Both the position numbers and the translations under genes were made by a program. The notes beneath the pieces were generated by a model, which was not told where the DNA came from, made no database searches, and saw nothing but the letters and a program-made list of their open reading frames with translations. From Polytrichum commune (lineage: Eukaryota; Streptophyta; Polytrichopsida; Polytrichales; Polytrichaceae), in NCBI GenBank assembly GCA_950295325.1, contig OX485805.1, forward strand, positions 3,038,501 to 3,102,500: 64,000 bases of DNA, given 5' to 3'. How positions within the stretch are numbered: the first letter of the stretch is position 1; each line of letters starts with the position of its first letter. Positions 35,918-45,399 of this stretch are shown piece after piece.

Positions 35918-37050
35918 CAGGGCATAAAATTGACACCCTGGGGGGTGTATTTTGCTTCCTAGAGTGTCCTAGGACACCCAAATCTCAAACAGGGTGTCCC
36001 CGAGGACACCCAAAAATCCTACAAGGGTGTCCTTTTTACACCCAAAAAAAATACAGGGTGTCCCCTGTACTTGTAGGGCCTATCAGCGTATATGTTTGAC
36101 AAAGTTTTTGCAAGTTTTTCTTTTTTGACACGCAAAAACTTGCACAAAAAAAAATGCACGTCAATTGACACGCACATTCTAGAAATTGACACGTACTGTG
36201 ACTTGTGAAGAAAAAAATCACACGTTTGGTGAGTTTGGTGGTGATGGTACCCTCCATGGGTGCAAGGTGATTGCACAGGCCTATGTGGTTAAGGTGATAG
36301 AATCATTGCAGCAACGATTCCCTGATTTGAAGCTCTTCAATGCAACTAAGCTATTTAGCCCCGTCTGTTTTTCAACAGACTTGACACTTCTTCATCGAAA
36401 TGCTCGTTTATGGCTTCAGAGTTTCATTGACCACTTCTGCACTAATGGAGGGAATCTTTTTGATGAGCGTGGTTTAAAATCAGAGCTTCGAGGTTTTTTG
36501 GATACACTTCATATTTCATGTGGTGGTCTTAAAATGCACCAAGCTTGGATGGTTTATTCTTCCAATTTGGACTATGTTGGAAGATATCCTCATATGACAA
36601 AGTTGTGGCAAGCTGTTCTTGTAATTCCTGCTAGTACATCTTCTTGTGAGAGAGGATTTTCTACTCAAATTCATATTAAATCTACTTTACGGTGTAGTTT
36701 GGTATTAGAGACTTTGGAAGCACAAATGAGAGTTGCAATGGCAAAAATCCCCATAGAGGCCATTGACTTTGAACAAGTATGGGTAAAGTGGTGTGCTATG
36801 AAAGGCCGCCGCTTGTCGGTTTGATTTGCATTGCAAGTTATGATATGTAGTGATTTTTTTGATTTTTAATTGAAATTTTGAAATGATATTATATATTTTT
36901 CAAAATTGTACCTATTTTGACAAAAAAATAAAATTTAAGAGAAATTTATGAGGACACCCAAAAATTGGAGCAGGGTGTCCTTGGGACACCCAAAATTTGG
37001 GACAGGGTGTCCCCTGGAAATTTGGCTAGGGTATCAAATTTTATGGCCTG
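35918..37050 (+). mobile_element. hAT-family DNA transposon remnant with intact ends
   Basis: The 1,133-bp element starts CAGGGCATAAAATTGACACC and ends GGTATCAAATTTTATGGCCTG-like sequence, an imperfect ~20-bp inverted repeat. A perfect 8-bp duplication GCAAGAAG flanks it at 35910-35917 and 37051-37058; 8 bp is the hAT hallmark. The subterminal zones (about 35938-36070 and 36950-37020) carry at least ten copies of GGGTGTCC or GGACACCC in both orientations, probably transposase-binding sites. The interior keeps only the 3' end of a transposase gene, so it is an internally deleted, non-autonomous derivative. Confidence 0.95.
36186..36824 (+). pseudogene. hAT transposase, C-terminal part with dimerisation domain
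   Basis: The 212-codon open frame matches the C terminus of hAT transposases related to the ZNF862/TTF-type group. It shows L-K-S-E-L-R-G-F-L, then Y-P-H-M-T-K-L-W-Q-A-V-L-V-I-P-A-S-T and S-S-C-E-R-G-F-S-T-Q, the central signature of the hAT dimerisation domain, followed by L-E-T-L-E-A-Q-M-R-V and I-D-F-E-Q-V-W. The N-terminal zinc finger and the RNase-H-like catalytic core are absent, and the first ~15 codons run over subterminal sequence. The real start is therefore lost and no active transposase is possible. The frame is still free of stops, which suggests recent origin. Confidence 0.9.
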
Positions 37051-37157
37051 GCAAGAAGTAAACAAAAGTAATTGTCATACAAATATTCAATTCCAAAGTG
37101 TGACTATTTTAAGCATATGCACCCCCCTTATTCTCCACATGCTATAGCTTAAGCTTA

Positions 37158-37952
37158 GGGCCAATTTACATGGGGTCTCAAGTCCCAAGTCCTAAGTCCC
37201 AACATGGAGACAAAGCCTCAACTTGTGAGCCTGAAAAAATCATGAAAGTATGGTTTATATTCATCCAAGTTAGATCTCGATTATATCAAGGTAGAAATAA
37301 CCAAACCGGTTAACCACCTTCTACTCGTACACTAGACAACCGTCATAATAGCAAAGTGCCATTTCTGAAATCGATCATGGCAAGGCAACAACTTCAATGC
37401 GTGTACACTTAGTGTAGCCAATGGGAGTTAAGTTTTAATTTACTCATGAGCTAACTGTTTTACGTGATGTTCAGTAAGGAAATGCGGATTACTATGTTCG
37501 GTGTAGGGAGAATCTAGTGAACGAGTAGGGGGTTTGACAACTTTCCACTTTGAAAAATTAGAGAATTTTTTGTACATGGCAGGAAAATATGAAACAACTT
37601 GCATTCTTCTCGTCTATCTTGGATAATTATCTCATGATTGGAAGACAATATCTTTAATGCGAATCACCTTATTTTCACGGGTTATGATATTTCTACCTTA
37701 TGTAAAAGATAAATTCTTAAAGCTTATGTTGAGAGAGTTGGGTTTAGTTTTCTGTTTGATCCAACTTTGGGCACAAGTCCTGAATCTCACCTCTAAGAAA
37801 GGGTGCCAATTAGGCATTCATGTCATGCTTGGGACTTAGGACTCGGGACCCTGTGTGAAGTGGTAAATCCCAACTTTCATGCTCTCAACGGCTGAGATTG
37901 CACGGATTGACCTCAAGTGAAGTGGGGCTTAGGAGCGCGTGTGACCCGGCCC
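37158..37952. mobile_element. Tourist-like element with a MITE nested inside
   Basis: The outer element starts GGGCCAATTTACATGGGGTC and ends GTGTGACCCGGCCC, with TTA at 37155-37157 and 37953-37955. Matching inner inverted sequence (CAAGTCC..CCTAAGTCCCAA near 37180 against TTGGGACTTAGGACTCGGG near 37830) supports a foldback structure. Without the nested 410-bp MITE it would be about 385 bp. The ends are related to the Tourist-like copies A-C but more diverged. Confidence 0.5.
37289..37698 (-). mobile_element. TA-flanked ~420-bp MITE, copy 4 (inverted)
   Basis: A 410-bp member in the opposite orientation to copies 1-3. Ends are AGGTAGAAATAACC and GATATTTCTACCT. TA is at 37699-37700 and a mutated CA at 37287-37288. 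It lies inside the Tourist-like element 37158-37952. Confidence 0.88.
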
Positions 37953-38273
37953 TTAGTGGGCGTAACTGTCAACAATGAAGACAGTAGTAGTTGGCGGAAC
38001 AAAATGACCGCAATTCACATTAATGGCACCTTGGAAAAACAAAGATGTGAAACAAGAGGGTGATGATCGAGAAACAAGAAATTGTTGAGGTCTGTTGGGT
38101 CCTTGGTTTTCGGGAGGGATATTTGAAGGTCACTTACCACGTGAGGTTCCTTTTGTGCTCTTTAATGTCCCGAGCCCTTGGGGCCCGGGGCTTGTAAACA
38201 AGTTAGGTATTATTGAAGGCCCCCATATCCCAAGGAGTCCAATAATAATAAGCTTGTCCTGCGTGAACATTGA

Positions 38274-38775
38274 GGGCCACTTCACCACGCGAGACTGAGG
38301 GCCCGTGACCATTGCACTTCGAGCACTCTCGTTGGTAGAAGAGGCGGAGCCGGCCCAAGTTCGTTTCACTCTACGCTTGAGGGACCAACGGAGTAAGTGA
38401 ATGCAAGATGGATGTAAAGTCTACATGGATCCCTACATGGTATCAAATGGATCATGTTTCATGGTCACTTGCACTATTTTCAACAACCACCTCTTGGAGG
38501 TAGGCCTAACACATGACCGGGAGACCACGGCACTCCGAAATCTCATGAATGTTGATTTATTATATATTATCATGTGTGAGGACCCTGCATGAATAGAAAT
38601 TCATTGAAATAGCATTTGAATGAGGATCCTGTCACATATGACTTCACACTACGCTTGAGGGCCCGTGACCACACTACATGATCTTGGAAGTGCCTTGGGA
38701 CGGCCTTTGGACACTTTCTTTTGGGCTCTCACAATTTCACGGTCACGGCTCTTGGGCTTGTGTGTGAAGTGGCCC
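38274..38775 (+). mobile_element. Tourist-like MITE, copy C
   Basis: A 502-bp member of the family at 1-336 and 2603-3113. Starts GGGCCACTTCACCACGCGAG and ends TGTGTGAAGTGGCCC. Flanked by TGA (38271-38273) and TAA (38776-38778), one base of the TAA duplication having mutated. Same orientation as copy B. It is non-coding. Confidence 0.9.
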
Positions 38776-38778
38776 TAA

Positions 38779-39984
38779 GCACGAGTAAGTGCTTCATGTG
38801 ACAACTCTACAAAAGATATGGGAGTCTATGAATACTTAATTGCATGTTCGTATGGGCAAGCTGGCCCCTTTTGGTCTCCTTTAACTTACTTCCTCCAATT
38901 TCTCTTCAACACTGGGCTATGCACAAGTGATATTAGAGTGACATCAACACTTGTTTCATTACTATAAAATTATGCACCTTCCTAGGTTTTAGGAACAATG
39001 CCATGTGCTCATCCCCCCCCCCCCCCCCTCCAACAAAGCCCAAATGTTTCCCAAATCCTTTAACTTTGGGAGAGAGGGAGGGAGACCAATAAACCCATTC
39101 TCGCCTTGAGAACACTAAGTGACCAAGGGCTTTAGAGAGTGTTCTCCCTCTCAATAGGTAATGGTTGGCCAATGAAAATCTTATGATACTCGTGAAATTT
39201 ATGGGTGTCTTGAGCATTTGGTAGTGGCAGAACCTTTTTAAGTGAATCATCAAGGGAACCATTTTAAAGAGTTTGTTGGAAATGGTCTTGGCAACAAATA
39301 ATAAGTATTATGTTAATTATAATACTATGAGATGTTTTAGATGACGATTATAGATGTAAAATAATAGTCATAGCGATACAAACCTTGTAGACAAGCTTGA
39401 GTCTTGTTCGTTTACTAACACAAGTACATGGACCTTGAGAGGTATCAGAGGAATATTACAAAGGGCAGTGTTTGTATCCTAGTTTCCAAAGTCAAAATTT
39501 TGTGTTCAAATCAACGCCAACAAATCTTGCATTATAAGTATATATTGATTCTAAGGATATACATCATGTTAACATCAAGCTCATGTGTTGGTTATAGGTC
39601 ATCTACTAAACTTTGAACCCTTATAATTTTTAATATGAAACTCAAATAAAATGTACTCTAAGGTTGAGGTATCCATAGTTGACTGGATCCAATTAACCAC
39701 TCATTAGGGTCACGTAATCCTGATGGATGAGATCTATATTTTTTAGGCGAACATAGTCAAGGTTTATGTGAGGATGGTTTATGTGTGTGGTCAAATTTGT
39801 AACAATTTCCATATTCATGAAAAAATAATCAATTTTGTTTTTACATTCTCCTTGGAATTTATTTCTCTTCGCAAGAAAAATAATTCCCCGCGATTACTCC
39901 TCCTAAACAGATGCAAACTCTCTTACTTTATTGGTATAGATGCCTCAACCTTAGTGTGTTGGAATCCCCTTTTAGACGCGCTAA
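38779..39984. other. Spacer, no gene recognised
   Basis: Contains a long C-run at about 39007-39029. Open frames are short and featureless. The right edge (about 39955-39985) resembles 48165-48200, so an unidentified repeat end may border the NTMT1 fragment. Confidence 0.4.
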
Positions 39985-40990
39985 TGAGAAGCATCTTAAA
40001 ATTGTTTGAAACAAATTGTAATCTTTTGATCCCTTTTATTTTCTTCGTCATGTTTGTTGTGACTTTCTTGATGAGCTATGCGTTCATTGACCACTCTGAA
40101 CTTTGCGGACTAGGAAACTGATCAAGAATCTACTTGAACTTGAGCCGATTTTACTGGAAAATCTTGGTTTTCCTTACGCAAGAGTTCACATGAGAGCTAA
40201 GGCGATGTGATGTCATATGGGTGCAATGGTGCATTGGTCACTTGACAGACCACGACTTTTGTGGAATTCTTCAAACAAAGTCGCTCGAGTACTCCCTCCC
40301 CACTAACTAGATGTACAGTTTGTGCTGCACAATCACTTGAAGGGGGTTGACGGATCTTTGAAGCATCGAGGTTTTGTGACATCTGTTTCAGTATGTCCGA
40401 CATTTCGAGGGGATTTGAGCGTTCAATTTTTCTGTTTTACGTTCCAAAGATATGCCTTTGGTTGCTTTCAGGTTGGTCTAAAACCGGGGGGATTTTTTTG
40501 TCTCGAAGGAAAACCTTGCAAAGAATAACTGTAGGATGTGAGTTTCACAGCATTGCGTATGTCGCTATCTACGGAAGTCTGATTAAACTCTTATTCTTTT
40601 TTTTAGGTCCACCATGTCCTAAGATGATGGGGTCTGCTATGTGATCAGTCTCTGTCGTATAAGAGAATGGTGTGTTTTGCATCTCTGTGACCACTGGCAA
40701 TGTCTGGTATTTCTCGGCTAATCAAGTTAGAACTCGGCGTCATGCCAATCAACCACGAAAAATTAGAGCAGAGAATCACCGATGAATGGAGTATGGATCA
40801 TTGTCACGGGTTCCCCAAATCAATTGTACCAATGGGATCAATGACATTACACTAGTAAAAGATTTAATTCATGGGCTGAAAGCCATTCGCCAGGATGAAG
40901 GTTTTTGATAATCGGTTGATGTGTTCAATGTTGCGTATTGTGACTCGGACCTGGAACTTAATGTGATCCAAGTATTAAGCGCTTCTTTGT
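39985..40990 (+). pseudogene. Fragment of the NTMT1-type methyltransferase gene
   Basis: Aligns with 53520-54740 of the functional gene, introns included. Exon 5 is recognisable ([16 protein letters not shown] near 40210) but has an extra base after G-A-C-T-T-T and further changes near its donor. Exon 6 (L-K-P-G-G-F-F) is followed by a stop. Exon 7 is missing entirely. The R-T-R-R-H-A-N-Q-P-R-K-I tail coding sequence follows directly, near 40725. Retained introns show duplication at the DNA level. It lacks the SAM-binding exons and is dead. Confidence 0.92.
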
Positions 40991-41274
40991 TCTTCAACTG
41001 ACCAATAAGATCATGCATTTCATCCGAAGTGGTAACATTTGTGATGTGGCAGGGATGGTTCAATTCAAGTATACCAATTCCAAGGCCTTCTCTAGGCTGT
41101 TATCCCAAGGAGTGTTCTGTGTTTTGGAAAACGAAAAGTCGACTTCACTGACAATGGCACACTTCACAGCCGCACTACATTTTGCTACACTCTTAATTTG
41201 CTTCATAAATTGGGTTAAGAAAAAATTTGGTCTTTGTAATGTGTGGAATAGCGGTTGACAAAGCGGCATGAGAG

Positions 41275-41475
41275 GACGTGCGTGACAGAGAGGGAGAGTT
41301 CACGGGAGTCCTTGCACGAGCGAGAACGAGCAGATCTTCTTCTGCCATACTAGACTATATGTTAGAAAAGTAAAAGTGTTTCCCAAACCACCAACTATCT
41401 GGAGACTTCTGGTTCCTTTCGAGCGATCCTTTTGGTCGAGTTGAAAACCTTGGAACCCAAGGAATCTACATTGTA
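41275..41475 (-). repeat. Duplicate of the kinase upstream region (45090-45340)
   Basis: Shared landmarks in the same order include GAGAGGGAGAG-like start, GAGCGAGAACGAGC, a degraded TATA segment (ACTATATG for CTATATATGG), AAAAGTAAAAGTGTTTCCCAA, CTTCTGG..TTCGAGCGATCC and CCAAGGAATCTAC. The kinase coding region is not included, so only the promoter and leader were duplicated. It sits between the NTMT1 and kinesin fragments. Confidence 0.82.
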
Positions 41476-41509
41476 AAAAAGTATACGTAAAGAATTATAT
41501 TATGACACA

Positions 41510-41843
41510 TTATATGAATTGTAGTGATGGTCCAGCTAAGATAGTTGAGGTGTCCAACGAGGATTGTTTAGGGTCCAACTAGGATTTATATCCACGTGGA
41601 TAGTGCCATGTATGCATCAAGGAGAGAGAACAAGATGCCCAGGATTCTATTCGAATATTCCCGCCGATGGAGCCGTGTCCACCGAGTATACAACCTGCAC
41701 AGAAGTTAGCTTTAGTTAGTTCTCGTATTGCAATTTTGTAGCGATATAGATAGTGTTTTTTGTACAAGATTGTAACAATCAATAAAGCATGAGTTTATCC
41801 ATTCTATTTTTATCGAGTAATTAGCATTTCCAACATACATCAC
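41510..41843 (+). mobile_element. Possible solo LTR
   Basis: Has the look of a retrotransposon LTR end: TTGTAACAATCAATAAAGCA at about 41772-41791 (polyadenylation-type signal) followed by a terminal TTCCAACA near 41835. The left boundary is uncertain and no paired LTR or target duplication was confirmed. Confidence 0.3.
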
Positions 41844-42896
41844 ACAAAATCCGGAGCAAATTCAGTTAATGAGGTCCGGACTCCTCAGGATCTCTATCAT
41901 GAAATAATTCTAAAACGCTGCATGTGAAGATCTTGAAGTCTGGCCGTGCATGCTTCACATAATTCACTTCATGAGCATCCTCTGCTATGTTGCAGGTGAT
42001 GACTTCGCGGCAAAGGGGCAACCTATTTGAATGGAACAAACAAGCTCATTCGTGACAATGAGACCTCATGTCGTTCACATGCCATTTTACACGTTTGTTT
42101 CGCTCAAAGTCCCTGTTGTTGTGGCATTTTGATGCAGATTATGGGTCCTACTGTTGCTCAGAGGTTACTGGGTGTACCGCTCTGGCACTGCAAAATTTCA
42201 TACGGGTTTAACGAGAGGCACTCAACGTAAAACCGTTTTTCGTGAATAAAGAGGGTTAGGAGTGATTGTGCCTTGGATCTTTCTCAAACTCCTTAAATTG
42301 CTGCAGCGAGAAACATGCACTGCAGTACTAGCCGGCAAGCTTTTCTTCATTGACTTGGTTCAAACTAAAGAGGTCATCGAAGAAAACCATTTCCGAGATA
42401 GCTTACAAAGCTATTAACAGAATGAACCTTGTGACCAAATGTCATGACCTCTTGCTGGATTCTCCAAGTCCTTCAAGTAAAAGCTGATTCGAATTTTTGA
42501 AGGATTTTCCAACATTTAAATCTCTTGGTTCCCATGAACATTCGAGCGGGCTTGGACACAGGTGTTGGTAAGTTCGTTGCTTTAAAATGGCAGCAATGAT
42601 TGACGTAACCGTGAAAGGTATTTCCCAAAATGACTTTGGAAAGTTTTTCTTTTTTTAAGAATATTAATTTGTGAAGTCTTTAAGCACCAGGGACTGATGA
42701 AGTGATGTGATGCTACATGTCCGAGTCTTTGAATCAATCTCCCCAATACAGAATAAGAATACGTGATGAACATCTCCTCAAAAGTTTTGTTTATTTGGCA
42801 TCACAATGTGGGTTTTGGTGTTTAACCCGGTGGCTGCAGGTCAATGAAGGACATGAGGAATTGGATGTCGCAGACACTATGGAGGACAGGAATTGT
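41838..42896 (+). pseudogene. Second fragment of the kinesin-8 gene, inverted relative to the parent
   Basis: Aligns with the minus strand of 12335-10752. It includes the end of exon 4, exon 5 (N-E-T-S-C-R-S-H-A-I-L near 42057-42090; parent [11 protein letters not shown]), a shortened piece of exon 6 (near 42300-42350), the intron before exon 8 and the start of exon 8 ([10 protein letters not shown] at 42839-42868). Most of exon 6 and all of exon 7 are deleted, and the copy breaks off inside exon 8 after M-E-D-R. Introns are retained. It carries neither the LINE nor the Tourist-like insertion seen in 1155-3290. Confidence 0.92.
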
Positions 42897-43994
42897 CATA
42901 AAAGCATGATTGCTCATTGGTACCAATACCTACAAGTTGGGTAGGACTCGGTGGTGTATTATACATTATTTTGACATGGTTGCTGAAAAGCGGCAACTTG
43001 AATCATCTCATTAAGAACCAAAGCTCTCGTGAGTGTATCCTTTGAATGTCTGCGCGGTGAAAACTCTCTGCACCACGTAAATTAGCCAACAATTGGCCAT
43101 AAGATATTGAATCGACATCTATTCGGTGCAGCCATTCTGAGCCAGGAAACATTGGACCATCTCCTAAGTATTTAGCACGAGCTTATTTAGTTTCATGCAC
43201 AACTAGACAAGGAAAGAATCTAAACATCTATCAAATATTTTCAAATCACAATCCTCACCTTTGAAACCAGCCACTAAAACAATCCACTGTAACCTGGAAT
43301 TTGAGAATACATATATATATATATAGAAGAAGTAATGTATTGAACTAATGAGGCTTGTTGTCTCCTGTAAGTTACTTGATTGTTGTGGGATGAGAGTTGT
43401 CAACACTGCTCAAAAGATTTCAACTATGGTTTTCTTCCGGAGAGATCATCTATCTCCATTAACTTATAATACGAACTCACCAAAAGATGTAGTCATCAGA
43501 CAGGATACTGACACAAAAAAGCAAGACAAGTTTAGAGGGACACAAGACATGTACTAGGTAGTCTATCTACACATGTACACAACAATCTGGTAGTTTATTA
43601 CTATCCTTCTACACGCTTGGTAACAGCTACTCAAAAAGATACTCAGCTTTTGGGAATGATACATGCCAGAGTGTGCACAGCTTCGGGAAACACTTCAATG
43701 ATTTTGATCCAACCATACCGTGTGTGCACTTCACCAACATAGTATTTCGGAGAATGAAGCAAAATTAATTATGAAGGTATGCAAGGTAGACTTGCCTAAC
43801 AACAATAATCTGAACACCTAGTATTATTTGAGTGATATACAGTTATAGAATGAATTGCACAGAGCTGCCCATGCCAGCTTGGTCTTCGACCAGAGGTTCC
43901 GGTGCTCCTGCAAGCTTGCCGGCCCTGGAATTTGTGGTACATCACTTGTGCTTTGTGGTCCGACTTTGTAATTTAAGATGAGGTCCATGCGACA
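42897..43994. other. Spacer and probable kinase 3' UTR
   Basis: No gene recognised. The part just left of 43995 should hold the kinase 3' UTR. A (TA)n run lies at about 43311-43323. Confidence 0.4.
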
Positions 43995-45002
43995 TCACCA
44001 AGGATGTTTGCAACAACCCGAATTGCGGATCCAACAAAAATCTACAAGGTGCGTAGCCCTGAGCCTCTTTTCAGGATCGAACTGCAACATTCCTGTGAGC
44101 AGGTTTCGCTCACAATGGTTGAGCTTGCACCATGGCTCCGATGTAAAATCGAGCACTTCATCGATTTCCCAGTCAGTGTCTTCATCTTGCGTTTTGTCCT
44201 TCTTCCATGGCAAGAATTTAGGGTAATGCCCTGTCAACATTGTGGCCAATATGATTCCGGCGCTCCAGATATCCACAGGGGCGGAGTATGGTTCACCCCT
44301 CAGCAACTCGGGGGCTTGGTAGCCTAGGGTGCCTACACGTCCCCTGCATGGAATCGGAGTTGCTGTGCGGTCGCATTGGAATCGAGCCGCAAGTCCAAAG
44401 TCAGCAAGTTTGAAGGACGATTCTGTGATGACGTTGTCGGATGATGAGACGAGGATGTTGCAGGGCTTGATGTCCCGATGAGCGATGCCCAGACTATGGA
44501 TATGACGCAGTGCGCTCAGAACTTGCCTCATCACGACGGCCGTCAAGTGGACCGGAATACGGGAATCACATGAGAAAGTTTTCAAGAATGTGCGGAGATC
44601 ACCGCCTTGACACAACTCCATAATCATGTGCACATTGGAGGGGCCCTCCGATTTTTTGATGAACTGCACCACATTGGGGTGGCCCGAGCATAGTGCGTGA
44701 ATCAAGGCCTCTCGCCTGCATGCCTCTAGCCGCTCACGCCTTGCTTGTGGGCTTCCTTTGAGTTGGACAGTCTTGACGGCAAGCATTTGCTTGCTGCGTT
44801 TGGATGTGCAACACCTCACAGTGCCGAAGCCGCCCTTGCCCAGAACTTCCGGGAGAATTCTGAAATCAGAGATGCGTGGCGGCTTCTTTGTGGCAACGCC
44901 CGCTTGTTGCGGCTTGACATTTAGTTCAGGCTTGTTGTCCAGGTTAACGTGGTGAGCATCGGCGTCTATGTTTGACAGCACAATTACGCTCGCCATTAGC
45001 AC
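43995..45002 (-). CDS. Single-exon serine/threonine protein kinase
   Basis: Predicted protein kinase of 335 aa that phosphorylates Ser/Thr on unknown substrates. A ~45-residue N-terminal extension precedes a complete kinase domain: glycine loop L-G-K-G-G-F-G-T-V (about residue 55), L-A-V-K with the ATP-binding lysine, catalytic loop H-R-D-I-K-P-C-N (about 175), D-F-G, activation end G-T-L-G-Y-Q-A-P-E, and D-I-W-S-A-G-I. The C-terminal lobe ends soon after the R-L-R-A-T-H motif, so there is no calcium-binding or leucine-rich extension. Layout resembles CAMK- or Cdc7-like minimal kinases; subfamily not certain. There are no introns, unlike the other three genes. No signal peptide or membrane segment is seen, so it is probably cytosolic or nuclear. 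Its upstream region has a partial duplicate at 41275-41475. Confidence 0.88.
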   Translation of the reverse strand: MLMASVIVLSNIDADAHHVNLDNKPELNVKPQQAGVATKKPPRISDFRILPEVLGKGGFGTVRCCTSKRSKQMLAVKTVQLKGSPQARRERLEACRREALIHALCSGHPNVVQFIKKSEGPSNVHMIMELCQGGDLRTFLKTFSCDSRIPVHLTAVVMRQVLSALRHIHSLGIAHRDIKPCNILVSSSDNVITESSFKLADFGLAARFQCDRTATPIPCRGRVGTLGYQAPELLRGEPYSAPVDIWSAGIILATMLTGHYPKFLPWKKDKTQDEDTDWEIDEVLDFTSEPWCKLNHCERNLLTGMLQFDPEKRLRATHLVDFCWIRNSGCCKHPW

Positions 45003-45340
45003 GTTGTTTTTTCTTTTTCTTTCTTTTCAATGTTAATATTCGCTTGTAATCGGACGTTGTCCTTGCTTCCACCTCGATCACACAGAATGGGGGAGAGAAT
45101 GTGGGAGCGACAGCGTTAGCTCAAGCTCCAGCAACAGCGCGAGCGCTAGCTCATGCTCCAGCGTGCGAGAGCGAGAGCGAGAATGAGCGCGTGCTGCTTG
45201 GCCATTCTGGCCTATATATGGGAAAAGTAAAAGTAAAAGTGTTGCCCAAGCCGCCAACGGGTATGGAGGGTTCCGGAGGCTTCGAAACGATCCTATTGGT
45301 CGAGACTTGCGAGACTTGGTAACCAAGGAATCTACGTCAG
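45003..45340 (-). promoter_or_regulatory. Kinase promoter and 5' leader
   Basis: Directly upstream of the kinase start. On the minus strand a TATA box (CCATATATAGG, 45213-45219 core) lies about 210 bases before the start codon, which would put transcription initiation near 45185. Between them lie CT-rich stretches. The TATA segment and flanks are conserved, in degraded form, in the partial copy at 41275-41475. An (AACT)n microsatellite follows at 45360-45396. Confidence 0.55.
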
Positions 45341-45399
45341 TTAACTGAACTTCACATAACTAATTAACTAATTAACTAACTAACTAACTAACTAATGAA

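Noticed and set aside
39007-39029. Long C-run
   Set aside because: Simple sequence, possibly with length errors; no functional claim.
39985-42896. Helitron as the carrier of the gene fragments
   Set aside because: No convincing 5' TC and 3' CTRR with hairpin, and no Rep/helicase sequence, were found near the cluster.
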